Below, in pieces: positions 55,509-64,000 of a stretch of DNA of 64,000 nucleotides. Location: contig NZ_JAMBOR010000014.1 in the NCBI RefSeq assembly GCF_023715845.1, positions 1 to 64,000 of the forward strand, given 5' to 3'. The position numbers and the translations under genes are program-made. The notes below the pieces were generated by a model. It worked only from the letters and a program-made list of their open reading frames with translations. It was not told where the DNA came from and did no database searches. Each line of letters opens with the position of its first letter. Within the stretch, counting starts at the first letter, position 1. This DNA is from Fictibacillus phosphorivorans. GTDB lineage: Bacteria; Bacillota; Bacilli; Bacillales; Fictibacillaceae.

Positions 55509-56303
55509 ATGAAGTTTGCCATCATTTCTAAAGGCGATAACAAATCGAATATCTTAACGGAAAAAATCCGTTCCTATCTTGAAGAATTCGAATTAGTTTA
55601 TGAAGAAAAGGAACCCGAAATCGTTATTACGGTCGGCGGTGACGGAACATTGCTTCATGCTTTCCATCATTATGTGCACCGAATCGATAAGACTGCTTTT
55701 GTTGGTGTTCATACCGGTCATCTTGGCTTTTTTGCAGACTGGCTGCCAGAAGAGGTGGAGAAACTCGTTATACATATCGCCAAGACACCTTTTCAAATTG
55801 TGGAATATCCTCTGCTGGAAGTGACGGTCCGGTACATTGACGGAATTGACGAGAAGAGGTACTTGGCTGTTAATGAATGTACCGTAAAAAGTGTTGAGGG
55901 ATCACTTGTTATGGATGTTGAGATAAAAGGTGAAAAATTTGAGACGTTCCGTGGTGACGGCTTATGTATCTCTACACCTTCCGGGAGTACGGCATACAAT
56001 AAAGCTTTAGGCGGGGCGATCATACATCCTTCTCTTGCGTCGATTCAACTCTCTGAGATGGCATCGATTAACAATCGTGTGTTTCGTACGATAGGTTCAC
56101 CTCTTGTATTGCCTCAGCACCATACTTGTATTTTGAAGCCTGTAAACGATGTGGACTTCCATATTACGATCGACCATTTGTTTTTGGTCCAGAAAAAAGT
56201 AAAATCGATTCAATATCGTGTTGCAGAAGAAAAAATAAGATTTGCTCGATTCCGCCCGTTTCCATTTTGGAAAAGAGTTAAAGAGTCGTTCGTCAGTGAA
56301 TAA
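55509..56303 (+). CDS. nadK: NAD kinase
   Basis: 264 residues. [10 protein letters not shown] is the nucleotide-binding GGDG motif; the NAD-binding NEC segment is AVNECTVKS and the C-terminal repeat region has [17 protein letters not shown]. It phosphorylates NAD to NADP, often using ATP or polyphosphate. GGATGGAGAG precedes the ATG. One base separates it from the next gene. Confidence 0.95.
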   Translation: MKFAIISKGDNKSNILTEKIRSYLEEFELVYEEKEPEIVITVGGDGTLLHAFHHYVHRIDKTAFVGVHTGHLGFFADWLPEEVEKLVIHIAKTPFQIVEYPLLEVTVRYIDGIDEKRYLAVNECTVKSVEGSLVMDVEIKGEKFETFRGDGLCISTPSGSTAYNKALGGAIIHPSLASIQLSEMASINNRVFRTIGSPLVLPQHHTCILKPVNDVDFHITIDHLFLVQKKVKSIQYRVAEEKIRFARFRPFPFWKRVKESFVSE

Positions 56304-56304
56304 G

Positions 56305-57201
56305 ATGAAAAGATTTTTTGAAATTTCTTGGGTTGTAACTGAATCTGATGCTCCTGTCTTATTAAGAGAGTTCTTAAAAGGCAAACAAATATCTAAAGCA
56401 GCGCTCACCGATATTAAGTTCCATGGCGGCGCTCTTTTTGTGAATGAAAAAGAAGTAACTGTAAGAACCTCTCTTTCAAGAGGGGATGTTGTGAAGGTTC
56501 ACTTTCCTCCTGAGAAGCAAAGTGAATCAATGAAAGCTGAGAGTATACCGCTCGATATCGTTTTTGAAGATGAACACTTTCTGGCAGTAAATAAACCCCC
56601 TGGAATGCCTACGATTCCATCTCTTTATCAACCTAAAGGGTCACTAGCTGCAGGTGTTTTATTTTATTATCAGCAACATGGGATTCCGGGAACATTTCAT
56701 GCTGTGAACAGACTAGACAAAGATACTTCAGGCATCGTCCTTGTGGCAAAACACCGTTATGCTCATTCTTTAATGTCCAAGCAGCAAAGAGAGAAGACAA
56801 TCCAGCGTGAATACGTGGCACTCGTTCATGGAGATTTAGAACAAAACCGTGGAACGATTACGAGCCCGATAGGAAGAAATCCGGATAGTATCGTAGAACG
56901 TATGGTGCGTGAAGATGGACAGTCTTCCATCACTCATTTTGAAAAAGTACGTTATCTTTCTGATCATCTTATTAGTGCTGTCAGACTTAAGCTGGAAACA
57001 GGAAGAACTCATCAGATTAGAGTGCATATGGCGTCACTGGGTCATCCTTTAGTTGGTGATGATTTGTATGGGGGAAGCAGAGAACTTATTGGACGTCAGG
57101 CACTTCACAGCGAGACCGCAAGATTTGTTCATCCATTCACCGGTAAAGAAATCTTGATAAAGGTTGAACTGCCTGCAGATATGAATAGGTTCATGTCTTA
57201 A
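56305..57201 (+). CDS. yjbO: RluA/RluD-family pseudouridine synthase
   Basis: 298 residues. An S4-like N-terminal segment (FLKGKQISKAALTDI) precedes the PseudoU core: VNRLDKDTSGIVLVAK with the catalytic Asp in RLDKDTSG. It makes pseudouridine in rRNA or tRNA; the exact site cannot be told. ATG 56305 follows the nadK stop by one base; GTGAATAAG gives only a weak site, so translation is probably coupled. Confidence 0.92.
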   Translation: MKRFFEISWVVTESDAPVLLREFLKGKQISKAALTDIKFHGGALFVNEKEVTVRTSLSRGDVVKVHFPPEKQSESMKAESIPLDIVFEDEHFLAVNKPPGMPTIPSLYQPKGSLAAGVLFYYQQHGIPGTFHAVNRLDKDTSGIVLVAKHRYAHSLMSKQQREKTIQREYVALVHGDLEQNRGTITSPIGRNPDSIVERMVREDGQSSITHFEKVRYLSDHLISAVRLKLETGRTHQIRVHMASLGHPLVGDDLYGGSRELIGRQALHSETARFVHPFTGKEILIKVELPADMNRFMS

Positions 57202-57227
57202 TTATATTCCAAATCAGTTATTAAAGT

Positions 57228-57270
57228 AAGGAGTGCCGTTTTCAGTTTGAAAACTAGCACTCCTTTTTTT
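57228..57270 (+). terminator. Terminator of the yjbL-relQ-nadK-yjbO operon
   Basis: AAGGAGTGC pairs with GCACTCCTT, with inner GTTTTCA/TGAAAAC pairing, followed by seven T; it touches the convergent prpE stop. Confidence 0.9.
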
Positions 57271-58006
57271 AATCATCAAATGAACGGAATTTTTCTGGAA
57301 CAAACGGCATCGTGGAAGGTACACTAACCACTTTCATCTCGGGATACCTGAGTGCACTTAGCTTTCCACCAAAAACACATCCTGTATCGATATTCCAAGT
57401 GTTTTTAATATGGCGCACGTCTTCTACAGGAGTATGACCATAAACGATAGTTAAGTCACCATGGTGTTCCTTCGCCCAATCTCTTCTCACAGGTGTTCCA
57501 TCCGGGTTGGTTTCACCGGTTATATCTCCATATAGGACAAACGTTTTTACTTTTTTGTTCGTCTGTCCTATATAATCTGCGCGAATTCCCGCGTGCGCTA
57601 CAACCAGGTTTCCAAAATCAAGCTCTAAATAAAGAGGAGCGTTTTCATATAACGTACAAAAACGGTCACTTACTTTTTTCCTTCTTGCCTCATCGAGTTC
57701 TTTCAGTTCAGCAACAGTCGTCTCTAATCCATGTTTCACTTGAACATTCCTGCCGATCAAATAACGATATAGTTTATTACAGTGATTACCTGGTGTGTAA
57801 AGTGCCTGTTTCTGTTCAACGAGGTCACATACATGTTCCATCACTTTTATCGATTCAGGACCTCTGTCCGTAAGATCTCCGAGAAACACAAGTTTTCTGT
57901 CTTGTTGTTTAGGTAATCCATCCGTCCAACTGTAACCTAATGCTTCAGTCAGCTCCTGATATTCCTTAAAACAGCCATGAATGTCTCCGATAATATCATA
58001 CTTCAT
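57269..58006 (-). CDS. prpE: PrpE, diadenosine tetraphosphatase-type protein phosphatase
   Basis: 245 residues of the calcineurin-like phosphoesterase fold: [12 protein letters not shown] (DxH), [12 protein letters not shown] (GDxxDRG), PGNHCNKL (GNH) and VAHAGIRAD. PrpE hydrolyses bis-nucleosyl polyphosphates asymmetrically and acts in spore germination. Start 58006 follows GAGGTG with about seven bases; an adjacent ATG at 58009 and one at 58045 are alternatives. Confidence 0.93.
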   Translation of the reverse strand: MKYDIIGDIHGCFKEYQELTEALGYSWTDGLPKQQDRKLVFLGDLTDRGPESIKVMEHVCDLVEQKQALYTPGNHCNKLYRYLIGRNVQVKHGLETTVAELKELDEARRKKVSDRFCTLYENAPLYLELDFGNLVVAHAGIRADYIGQTNKKVKTFVLYGDITGETNPDGTPVRRDWAKEHHGDLTIVYGHTPVEDVRHIKNTWNIDTGCVFGGKLSALRYPEMKVVSVPSTMPFVPEKFRSFDD

Positions 58007-58045
58007 CATTTTCACCTCATCTCCCTTAGGATACTTCAATGGCAT

Positions 58046-58074
58046 AAGAAAAACACCTGAAAGATCAGGTGTTA
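58046..58074 (-). terminator. Terminator of the RodA/FtsW-type gene
   Basis: On the minus strand AACACCTGATC pairs with CAGGTGTT, followed by TTTCTT; it overlaps the stop. Confidence 0.82.
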
Positions 58075-59229
58075 TTCAAACATATATTTGGTTGTTCTCG
58101 ATCTAACGTTTAACACGAGGCCAAAAGCGATCATATAGGCTAGGATTGAGCTTCCTCCGTAACTGATGAATGGTAGAGGAATACCGGTAATCGGCATAAC
58201 TTGAATGTTCATCCCAATATTTTGGAACACTTGGAAGGTAAGCATTCCTATGACGCCTGCACATAAGTAGCTGCCAAAGGCTTCGTTGCTCTCAAGAGCC
58301 GTGTTAATCATTCTGTATACCATCAGGAAGAATAAGGAGATTACGATACTTGTTCCTAAAAATCCAAATTCCTCTCCAATAATCGAGAAAATAAAGTCAG
58401 TCTGTGCTTCTGGCAGATAGACGGAACCTTCCGTAAAACCTTTACCAAAAAGCATACCGCTGCCGATAGCTAACAAAGCGTTCCGTGTGTGATATCCTGC
58501 ATCTTTATGTTCATAAGGTTCCAACCAAGCATAGAAGCGATTCAACTGATATTGATCAAGAATATGATCAACGAAAAACTGTGGAAAGGTAAAATATATC
58601 CAAACTAGGATTGATATGAACAAAATAAAGGAAAGAATAAGGAATAGAATAATTCTCCATCTCACACCCGATACGAGTAAAAGACTGCCAGTGATCGCCA
58701 TGAAGACGAGCGTTGTACCTAGATCGGGCTGCATAAGTACCAATAGAGTAGGGAAACCGGCAATTAGTGCTATTTTCCCAAGCAATAAGAGGTCTTCATG
58801 CATGGTACGAATAATATACTTTTCATTATGCGTTGCTATTGTATTAGCAAGAGCAATGACAAGCGATACTTTTACAAGTTCCGACGGCTGCAAGGCAAAC
58901 GGTCCGAACCTGTACCAGCTCTGTGCACCGTTAATATTGGGAACAATGCTTTCTGGTGCTACAATTATACCTAAAAGCAAAAGTATGCCTAGTCCGTACA
59001 AATACCAGGAAAGCTTTCTGAACTGATCAAAATCTAATACCATTACTCCAACAACAGCGATACCGCCAATGAAGTACCAAACTAGCTGTTTAATAACAAA
59101 GTTGCTTCCGTATTGATCCATCATCTGAGCACTGTAGATGGCAATACAGCTTGTAATGACCATGAGGAACAAAATGAAAAGAAGATTGTAATCAAGCTGT
59201 TGCCATGGAGATTTATGGTTATTCTGCAT
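58072..59229 (-). CDS. RodA/FtsW/SpoVE-family peptidoglycan glycosyltransferase
   Basis: 385 residues with ten membrane spans. SEDS motifs: [20 protein letters not shown] with the catalytic-loop acid in external regions, [12 protein letters not shown] and the last block [24 protein letters not shown] proteins polymerise glycan strands with a class B PBP. Length and the missing N-terminal extension fit RodA rather than FtsW, but the paralogue cannot be fixed. Minus strand, monocistronic. Confidence 0.87.
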   Translation of the reverse strand: MQNNHKSPWQQLDYNLLFILFLMVITSCIAIYSAQMMDQYGSNFVIKQLVWYFIGGIAVVGVMVLDFDQFRKLSWYLYGLGILLLLGIIVAPESIVPNINGAQSWYRFGPFALQPSELVKVSLVIALANTIATHNEKYIIRTMHEDLLLLGKIALIAGFPTLLVLMQPDLGTTLVFMAITGSLLLVSGVRWRIILFLILSFILFISILVWIYFTFPQFFVDHILDQYQLNRFYAWLEPYEHKDAGYHTRNALLAIGSGMLFGKGFTEGSVYLPEAQTDFIFSIIGEEFGFLGTSIVISLFFLMVYRMINTALESNEAFGSYLCAGVIGMLTFQVFQNIGMNIQVMPITGIPLPFISYGGSSILAYMIAFGLVLNVRSRTTKYMFE

Positions 59230-59316
59230 GTGGAATCGACTCCTTAAAGTAAAACAATAACATGTATTATCTTACCTAAAAACAATGGGTTTGCAAATCA
59301 TTTTAAGCACAATCGT

Positions 59317-59345
59317 TTGACTTTTCTTTTTGAGGTTAATATAGT
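59317..59345 (+). promoter_or_regulatory. Sigma-A promoter of yjbQ
   Basis: TTGACT (59317-59322), 17-base spacer, TATAGT (59340-59345), 36 bases before the ATG. Confidence 0.75.
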
Positions 59346-59380
59346 AAACCAATAATAATTATGGAATTTACGGAGGTCTT

Positions 59381-61225
59381 ATGGAAGAGCATGCTTCTTT
59401 TACTTCATTAGTAGTAGTAATTCTTACTGCATTTTTTATTCCGATCTTACTAAACAAATTTAAATTGCGTATAATTCCTGTTGTGGTAGCGGAAATCATC
59501 GCAGGAATTATTCTTGGAAAGAGCGGCTTCGATATCGTCGAGCATGACGCATGGCTGGAGATTCTCTCAGTCTTAGGGTTTATCTTTTTGATGTTTTTAA
59601 GCGGCCTTGAGATTGATTTTAGCATCTTTGCAGGAGGCAATAATCAAAAGAAAAATAAAGAAGCGAAAAAAGAACCAAACCGTATTTTTATTTCATCGGT
59701 TATCTTTTTGTTTATACTTATCCTTTCATATGGATTATCTCTCTTGTTTGTCTGGGGAGGATTCGCAGACAGTGCATTCTTTATGACTCTTGTTATCTCA
59801 ACAATTTCACTTGGTGTAGTCGTGCCGACATTGAAAGAAGAAAAGTTATCGAAAACGACCATCGGTCAGATTATCTTATTAGTCGCTGTGATCGCAGATC
59901 TCGTTACAATGATTTTGCTTGCTCTTTTTGTATCCTTGGAATCAGGAGATCCGAGCAGAATGTGGCTGCTACTTATTCTATTTGCGGCTGGAATCCTCTT
60001 ATACTTTGTCGGTAAACAGATGAGACATCAATCTTTTCTGGAAACCATGTCTAAAGGAACCATTCAGTTTGATACAAGAGCTGTATTTACACTGATTATT
60101 GTATTAGTAGGTTTATCGGAAACGGTAGGGGCAGAAAATATATTGGGTGCCTTTTTAGCCGGAGTACTTGTCTCGCTGCTTTCACCAAATAAGCATCTTG
60201 TACACAAACTTGATTCATTCGGCTATGGGTTCTTAATTCCTATCTTCTTTGTAATGGTAGGTGTTGAGCTAGATATCCGGTCCATTTTTTCAGATCCAAA
60301 AGCGCTTGCTTTGATTCCATTACTGCTTGTCGCTTTGTTGATTTCTAAGTTTCTTCCTATATTGTACTTAAGAAAATGGTTTGATTGGAAAACCGTGACT
60401 GCAGCAGGATTCTTATTGACCTCAACGCTTTCACTTGTTATCGCAGCCGCTAAAATTGGTGAACGTATCGAGATTATTGATGCAAGAACATCATCTGCCC
60501 TTATTTTGACAGCTGTTATAAGTGCGATCATCACGCCTATTTTCTTTAAGAAGTTTTTCCCGCGAAAAGAAGAAGGAGAAGCAGTCAAAGAACAGCTGGT
60601 TATTGTTGGGGCAAATCAATTCACCTTGCCAATAACGTCTGAACTTGATAAAACGAGATACGAACAAAGAATCTATCACACCAAACAAGAAGAAAAAGAC
60701 CAGAAGCAATTAGAAAGCTTCAATATAAAAGAACTTGAAAATTATGAAGAAAATACATTAAAAGAAGCAGGTGTATTTAATACAGATGTTATCATCTGTG
60801 CAACAGGTCAGGATGATACGAATGAAAAAATTGCTCTTCTAGCAAAAGGAGAGGGAGTGAAACGAATTATTGCTCGGATAGAAGATCCATCAAAACGTGA
60901 TGGACTTAAAAATGAAGGGATAGAAGTATACTCTGTTTATTTCTCATCTCAAGTACTATTAAAAGCATTAATTGAAAATCCTTCTGTTGTCGACATTCTC
61001 ACTACTCAAGATAACAGCCTGAACGAGATCATCGTTCGAAACAGTTCATATCATCGAACGGCGTTAAGAAATTTCCCTTACCTGGGAGACAGTATCATCG
61101 TTCGGATCTATAGAGGAAAAGAGTCAATCAATCCTCATGGTGACACAGAGATTTTGCTGGGTGATAAGATGGTTGTGACAGGAAGCAAACAACAAATTCA
61201 TCAGATGAGAGAGATACTTTCTTAA
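59381..61225 (+). CDS. yjbQ: Cation:proton antiporter with TrkA domains (YjbQ type)
   Basis: 614 residues. About twelve membrane spans (1-400) form a Kef-type CPA2 exchanger (VVVAEIIAGIILGKSGFDIV, VGLSETVGAENILGAFLAGV). A TrkA-N nucleotide-binding domain (about 405-520) follows, then TrkA-C (about 530-614; ILLGDKMVVTGSKQQIH). The usual Rossmann glycine pattern GxGxxG reads VIVGANQF, so nucleotide binding may be altered. Exports K+ or Na+ in exchange for H+. Upstream of yjbR-fabI as in B. subtilis. Confidence 0.92.
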   Translation: MEEHASFTSLVVVILTAFFIPILLNKFKLRIIPVVVAEIIAGIILGKSGFDIVEHDAWLEILSVLGFIFLMFLSGLEIDFSIFAGGNNQKKNKEAKKEPNRIFISSVIFLFILILSYGLSLLFVWGGFADSAFFMTLVISTISLGVVVPTLKEEKLSKTTIGQIILLVAVIADLVTMILLALFVSLESGDPSRMWLLLILFAAGILLYFVGKQMRHQSFLETMSKGTIQFDTRAVFTLIIVLVGLSETVGAENILGAFLAGVLVSLLSPNKHLVHKLDSFGYGFLIPIFFVMVGVELDIRSIFSDPKALALIPLLLVALLISKFLPILYLRKWFDWKTVTAAGFLLTSTLSLVIAAAKIGERIEIIDARTSSALILTAVISAIITPIFFKKFFPRKEEGEAVKEQLVIVGANQFTLPITSELDKTRYEQRIYHTKQEEKDQKQLESFNIKELENYEENTLKEAGVFNTDVIICATGQDDTNEKIALLAKGEGVKRIIARIEDPSKRDGLKNEGIEVYSVYFSSQVLLKALIENPSVVDILTTQDNSLNEIIVRNSSYHRTALRNFPYLGDSIIVRIYRGKESINPHGDTEILLGDKMVVTGSKQQIHQMREILS

Positions 61226-61226
61226 T

Positions 61227-61257
61227 AAAAAGGTGCTGGTTGATACCAGCGCTTTTT
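61227..61257 (+). terminator. Terminator of yjbQ
   Basis: AAAAAGGTGCTGGT pairs with ACCAGCGCTTTTT around a four-base loop, right after the stop. Confidence 0.82.
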
Positions 61258-61312
61258 AATTTGTAAAAAATAGAGCATGCTAGTAGTAAAACAATAGAAA
61301 GGTGAAGTGAAC

Positions 61313-61459
61313 ATGATCCCAATCGTTTATTGTCCGAATTGTGAGGCTCAGCATAATCTTAACGATGAAATCCTTATCGCTCAGTCGAACCAGAATGTGA
61401 TATACCGCTGTCATGCATGTGGTTTTGAAGTGAAAAATATTGAGACTAGCAAAGGTTAA
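61313..61459 (+). CDS. Small zinc-ribbon protein
   Basis: 48 residues beginning MIPIVYCPNCEAQHNLNDEI. CPNC (7-10) and CHAC (33-36) form a single zinc ribbon; the rest is acidic. GAAAGGTGAAG precedes the ATG. It lies between yjbQ and fabI. Not recognised; distinct from the zinc-ribbon protein at 24523. Confidence 0.75.
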   Translation: MIPIVYCPNCEAQHNLNDEILIAQSNQNVIYRCHACGFEVKNIETSKG

Positions 61460-61492
61460 CTAGTGAATATTCCTATCTTATCTGTTATACTA

Positions 61493-61511
61493 ATTAGGAC
61501 TTGGTACTAAT
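61493..61511. promoter_or_regulatory. FapR box upstream of fabI
   Basis: ATTAGGACTTGGTACTAAT matches the 19-bp FapR consensus ATTAGTACCTGGTACTAAT at all but two positions. TATACT just upstream (61486-61491) may be the -10 box, so FapR would cover the transcription start. Confidence 0.82.
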
Positions 61512-61569
61512 AACAAATACTAAATACATGAATCTAGTGAATAATAACCCATGGGGAGGAGATTTTTTT

Positions 61570-62349
61570 ATGTATCAACTATCATTACAGGATAAAACAT
61601 TTGTCATTATGGGTGTTGCCAACAAAAGAAGCATTGCCTGGGGAATTGCTCAGTCTTTATCAAAAGCAGGAGCACGTTTAGTATTTACATACGCAGGTGA
61701 AAGACTTGAAAAGAATGTACGCGATCTTGCAGAATCACTTGATCGAAACGACTCGATCGTTTTACCATGTGACATTACAAATGATGAAGAGATCAAGAAG
61801 ACATTTGCTACTTTAAAAGAAGAAGTTGGGATCATCCACGGATTAGCACACTGTATCGCATTTGCGAATACGGAAGAACTTAAAGGCGAATATCTAAACA
61901 CTACTCGTGAAGGGTTCCTTCTGGCTCATAATATCTCTTCTTATTCACTAACTGCAGTAGTTAAAGAAGCTCGTCCATTAATGAAAGAAGGCGGAAGCAT
62001 CATTACACTTACTTATCTTGGTGGAGAAAGAGTAGTGTCAAACTACAATGTAATGGGTGTTGCCAAAGCTTCACTAGACGCAAGCGTAAAGTACCTTGCT
62101 AGTGATGTAGGAAAAGATGGCATTCGTGTTAATGCAATTTCAGCAGGACCAATTAGAACACTTGCTGCAAAAGGAATTGGAGACTTTAACTCTGTTCTAA
62201 AAGAGATCGAAGAGAGATCTCCATTACGTAAAGCTAACACACAAGAAGAAGTAGGAGATGCCGCTCTATTCTTGATGAGTGATTTGGCTCGTGGAATTAC
62301 AGGTGAAATTCTTCACGTGGATAGTGGCTATAATATCATTGCTCGTTAA
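61570..62349 (+). CDS. fabI: Enoyl-ACP reductase (NADH), FabI
   Basis: 259 residues of the short-chain dehydrogenase fold. VMGVANKRSIAWGIAQSLSK is the FabI nucleotide-binding pattern; the Tyr-x6-Lys motif is in YNVMGVAKASLDASV. It reduces enoyl-ACP and is the triclosan target class. ATG 61570 follows GGGGAGGAG; the longer frame from 61501 includes the FapR box and is rejected. Confidence 0.95.
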   Translation: MYQLSLQDKTFVIMGVANKRSIAWGIAQSLSKAGARLVFTYAGERLEKNVRDLAESLDRNDSIVLPCDITNDEEIKKTFATLKEEVGIIHGLAHCIAFANTEELKGEYLNTTREGFLLAHNISSYSLTAVVKEARPLMKEGGSIITLTYLGGERVVSNYNVMGVAKASLDASVKYLASDVGKDGIRVNAISAGPIRTLAAKGIGDFNSVLKEIEERSPLRKANTQEEVGDAALFLMSDLARGITGEILHVDSGYNIIAR

Positions 62350-62361
62350 TTAAGAATATGC

Positions 62362-62404
62362 AAAAACCCCGAATGCTCACGATGGGATTCGGGGTTTTTT
62401 ATTT
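62362..62404 (+). terminator. Terminator of fabI
   Basis: AAAACCCCGAAT and ATTCGGGGTTTTTT enclose GCTCACGATGGG, followed by ATTTGC. Confidence 0.88.
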
Positions 62405-62469
62405 GCATCTAGCTGCCGCTCACGATGGGGGCAGTCCTAGAAAAAGAGGATGTTAGTTTAAGCTAATGG
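62405..62469 (+). other. Second hairpin repeating the loop of the fabI terminator
   Basis: CTGCC (62412-62416) pairs with GGCAG (62429-62433) around the same 12-mer loop GCTCACGATGGG that occurs at 62374-62385. No T-run follows. Confidence 0.5.
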
Positions 62470-62808
62470 TTAAGCTCCTAGGCAAACTACACCGCAAATG
62501 CAACGAGAATCCGTTACATATGTTCTATTAATTGCTGCGCCAGTTCCGTCTACATCAGCATATGTGAACACAGCAGTGTAAGTTTTAGGATCAAAACGAA
62601 CTAGTGTAAATTCAGTAGGAGTAGTAGTTCCTAATAAATCTACTGGTGTGTTTGTACCTCTGTTCACAAGTAGAACACGACTTTGCTGTCCTAGGGAACA
62701 AAGGTTATTATTTGCGTTTGCTAGCTGATTCAACAATTCGCTAACACCGCTAAGTTTGTGGCCTCCTGCTTGTTCACTACCGCAACAGGAGTTGGTAAAT
62801 AGGCTCAT
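62470..62808 (-). CDS. CotY/CotZ/ExsY-family spore coat or exosporium protein
   Basis: 112 residues. N-terminal SLFTNSCCGSEQ and C-terminal TYVTDSRCICGVVCLGA supply the Cys clusters used for coat cross-linking in CotY/CotZ/ExsY; the middle TLVRFDPKTYTAVFTY resembles the beta core. In B. subtilis cotZ lies shortly after fabI. GAAGGAGG before ATG 62808. The assignment rests on Cys pattern and position. Confidence 0.72.
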   Translation of the reverse strand: MSLFTNSCCGSEQAGGHKLSGVSELLNQLANANNNLCSLGQQSRVLLVNRGTNTPVDLLGTTTPTEFTLVRFDPKTYTAVFTYADVDGTGAAINRTYVTDSRCICGVVCLGA

Positions 62809-62842
62809 TAAAATTGCCTCCTTCGTTGAATTAGATACATGT

Positions 62843-62862
62843 ACCTGATTCCTCAATCAGGT
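62843..62862. other. Hairpin in the leader of the coat-like gene
   Basis: ACCTGATT (62843-62850) and AATCAGGT (62855-62862) form a perfect 8-bp inverted repeat with a four-base loop, 35 bases upstream of the ATG on the minus strand. It lacks a T-run and could be a protein-binding dyad. Confidence 0.5.
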
Positions 62863-63090
62863 TAATATACTATATACATTATTAGGTAATAGTGGTACGA
62901 GGCATAAACCTATTTCTTTGAAAATATGTAGATGCCTAAAGGGTTTTATCTTTTAAATAGCTGATGGTTTACATTTTTATTTTTTTTTTATTTCTAATGG
63001 TATTCGTCCAAACAACATGTCCATCTTTCACATATAAAATAAGAACTAGTATTAATTACTAGGTTGTTAAATGAAAGGGGATTATTTAGT

Positions 63091-63330
63091 ATGCCAATTG
63101 TAGACCGTTTAGCAATTAGAGCGCAGCTAGCATTCCTTGCTGCTTCTGGTCAGATCATTAATGAGGTTTATGTTTTAGGTACACAAATTCCAGGGGAACC
63201 ACTACTCACAGCAGTTACAGTTAAAAAAGTTTCAGGTAATTTTGTTGTGTTTAACCAAGCTGGATCCGGTGGTCTTGGAGATGTTATCATCGTTATCGAT
63301 AAGATCGTTGGGCTTGACACATTGCTTTAA
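63091..63330 (+). CDS. 79-residue protein of unknown function, possible spore-surface protein
   Basis: MPIVDRLAIRAQLAFLAASG, then beta-rich sequence ending VIDKIVGLDTLL. No Cys. AAAGGGGA lies nine bases before ATG 63091; the frame is open further upstream without a site. A sigma-K-like CATATAAAATA about 50 bases upstream, with an AC-containing -35 region about 17 bases further, suggests late sporulation expression. Not recognised. Confidence 0.65.
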   Translation: MPIVDRLAIRAQLAFLAASGQIINEVYVLGTQIPGEPLLTAVTVKKVSGNFVVFNQAGSGGLGDVIIVIDKIVGLDTLL

Positions 63331-63341
63331 AAACAAAAATG

Positions 63342-63374
63342 AAGGTCTCTTTTAAAGAGACCTTTATATGTTTT
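63342..63374 (+). terminator. Terminator of the 79-residue protein gene
   Basis: AAGGTCTCTTT and AAAGAGACCTT pair around TA, followed by TATATGTTTT. Confidence 0.8.
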
Positions 63375-63438
63375 ATGGGAAAGGTGTCTAAACCAAAATC
63401 TTGAACTCTCATATAATGCAAAGATAGAAGGTGATTGA

Positions 63439-64000
63439 TTGGAAAAGTTAAAATTACTATTTATTACAAAGGAACGTTCAAATCAGTTAGAACGAAGCAG
63501 CTACTATTTAGCCCAAGAATTAACGAAACAAACGGAGCTTTTTATTTGGAAAGCGGATGGAAGCGTACATGATATTCTTTCAAGAATTCCATTTCGTCCA
63601 GATTTTATATTATTAAATGATTTTCATCCAGATTATCTGCCTAAAATTACAGGTCTTAGCAGCGTTCAAATACCAAAAGGAATGTTCATGCATGACCTAC
63701 ATTATAAAAAGTTTCACAGAAAAAGGTTTATAGAATCTGAAAATATACAATTGGTGTTTACTCATTACCGCGATGCATTCCTTAAATGGTACCCCGAACT
63801 CACTTCGAAAATGGTATGGTTTCCTCATTTTATACATCCCGAAATATTCAAAGATTATGGACAAAGTAAAACAATAAATTACTTAATGATGGGTGCAAAT
63901 TATCCAAATATCTATCCATTAAGAAATAATTTTATGTATCAGCTAAAAAGAGAACCTGGCTTCATTTTCCATCCTCATCCGGGATATAGAGCATTCAGAT
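63439..64000 (+). CDS. Probable glycosyltransferase (CgeB-like), cut at window end
   Basis: At least 187 residues, open to the window edge. LLFITKERSNQLERSSYYLA and FFHPHPGY-type segment FIFHPHPGYRAF, plus LRNNFMYQLKREPG, resemble GT-B glycosyltransferases of the CgeB spore-maturation type. TTG 63439 follows GAAGGTGATTGA. With the coat-like gene upstream, a role in spore-surface glycosylation is plausible. The GT signature region is outside the window. Confidence 0.6.
   Translation, partial: MEKLKLLFITKERSNQLERSSYYLAQELTKQTELFIWKADGSVHDILSRIPFRPDFILLNDFHPDYLPKITGLSSVQIPKGMFMHDLHYKKFHRKRFIESENIQLVFTHYRDAFLKWYPELTSKMVWFPHFIHPEIFKDYGQSKTINYLMMGANYPNIYPLRNNFMYQLKREPGFIFHPHPGYRAFR

Overview
The window is chromosomal DNA from a low-GC, endospore-forming member of the Bacillaceae, probably close to Bacillus or Fictibacillus. 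Evidence: strong AGGAGG-type ribosome sites, many TTG/GTG starts, U-tract terminators at nearly every gene end, a Trp T-box, FapR boxes, Spx/MecA/ComZ/CoiA regulators, spore-coat-like genes, and gene order matching two Bacillus subtilis neighbourhoods (yitS-yitV and yjzC-fabI). No rRNA, tRNA, prophage or CRISPR was seen.

Layout. 1-223: start of an IS3-type helix-turn-helix gene cut by the window edge, then the MATE terminator. 279-10237: MATE exporter, then a maltodextrin locus: divergent cytosolic neopullulanase, mdxEFG transporter, membrane-anchored amylase and LacI-type regulator, with a cre and a palindromic operator upstream. 10277-13016: NHEJ operon of Ku, ligase and LigD-type polymerase, the last two as separate overlapping genes. 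13186-14316: orphan histidine kinase. 14708-21912: yit-like block (DegV, YitT, BsuPI/Gmad2 lipoprotein, DUF3813, YitU, YitV) with GNAT, NifU-N and GDSL genes. 22014-24500: molybdopterin operon moeA-mobB-moaE-moaD.

25344-33531: yjzC, yjzD, two enzyme-fold proteins lacking expected catalytic residues, comZ, fabH-fabF, yjbA, trpS with its T-box. 33863-40569: DUF3899 membrane protein and oppABCDF. 40694-44261: second DegV, HD hydrolase, UbiD-family decarboxylase, small membrane protein. 44389-52482: yjbC, spx, yjbE, mecA, coiA, pepF, spxH (yjbH), truncated globin. 53026-61225: lytic transglycosylase, CYTH protein, yjbL-relQ-nadK-rluD-like operon, prpE, RodA/FtsW protein, yjbQ antiporter. 61313-64000: zinc ribbon, fabI under a FapR box, and the start of a spore-surface locus (CotY/Z-like protein, 79-residue protein, probable glycosyltransferase).

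Functional links: spx, mecA, coiA, comZ and spxH tie together competence, thiol stress and ClpXP/ClpCP proteolysis; fabHF and fabI carry FapR boxes; oppABCDF and pepF take up and degrade peptides; relQ, nadK and the pseudouridine synthase form one transcription unit.

The least explained structure is non-coding. Two related elements of about 340 bp (14321-14667 and, inverted, 52697-53027) each start with a terminator hairpin at a gene 3' end and carry six degenerate units spaced 20-21 bp (19 bp once). A third array with the same spacing but another core lies at 25071-25165.
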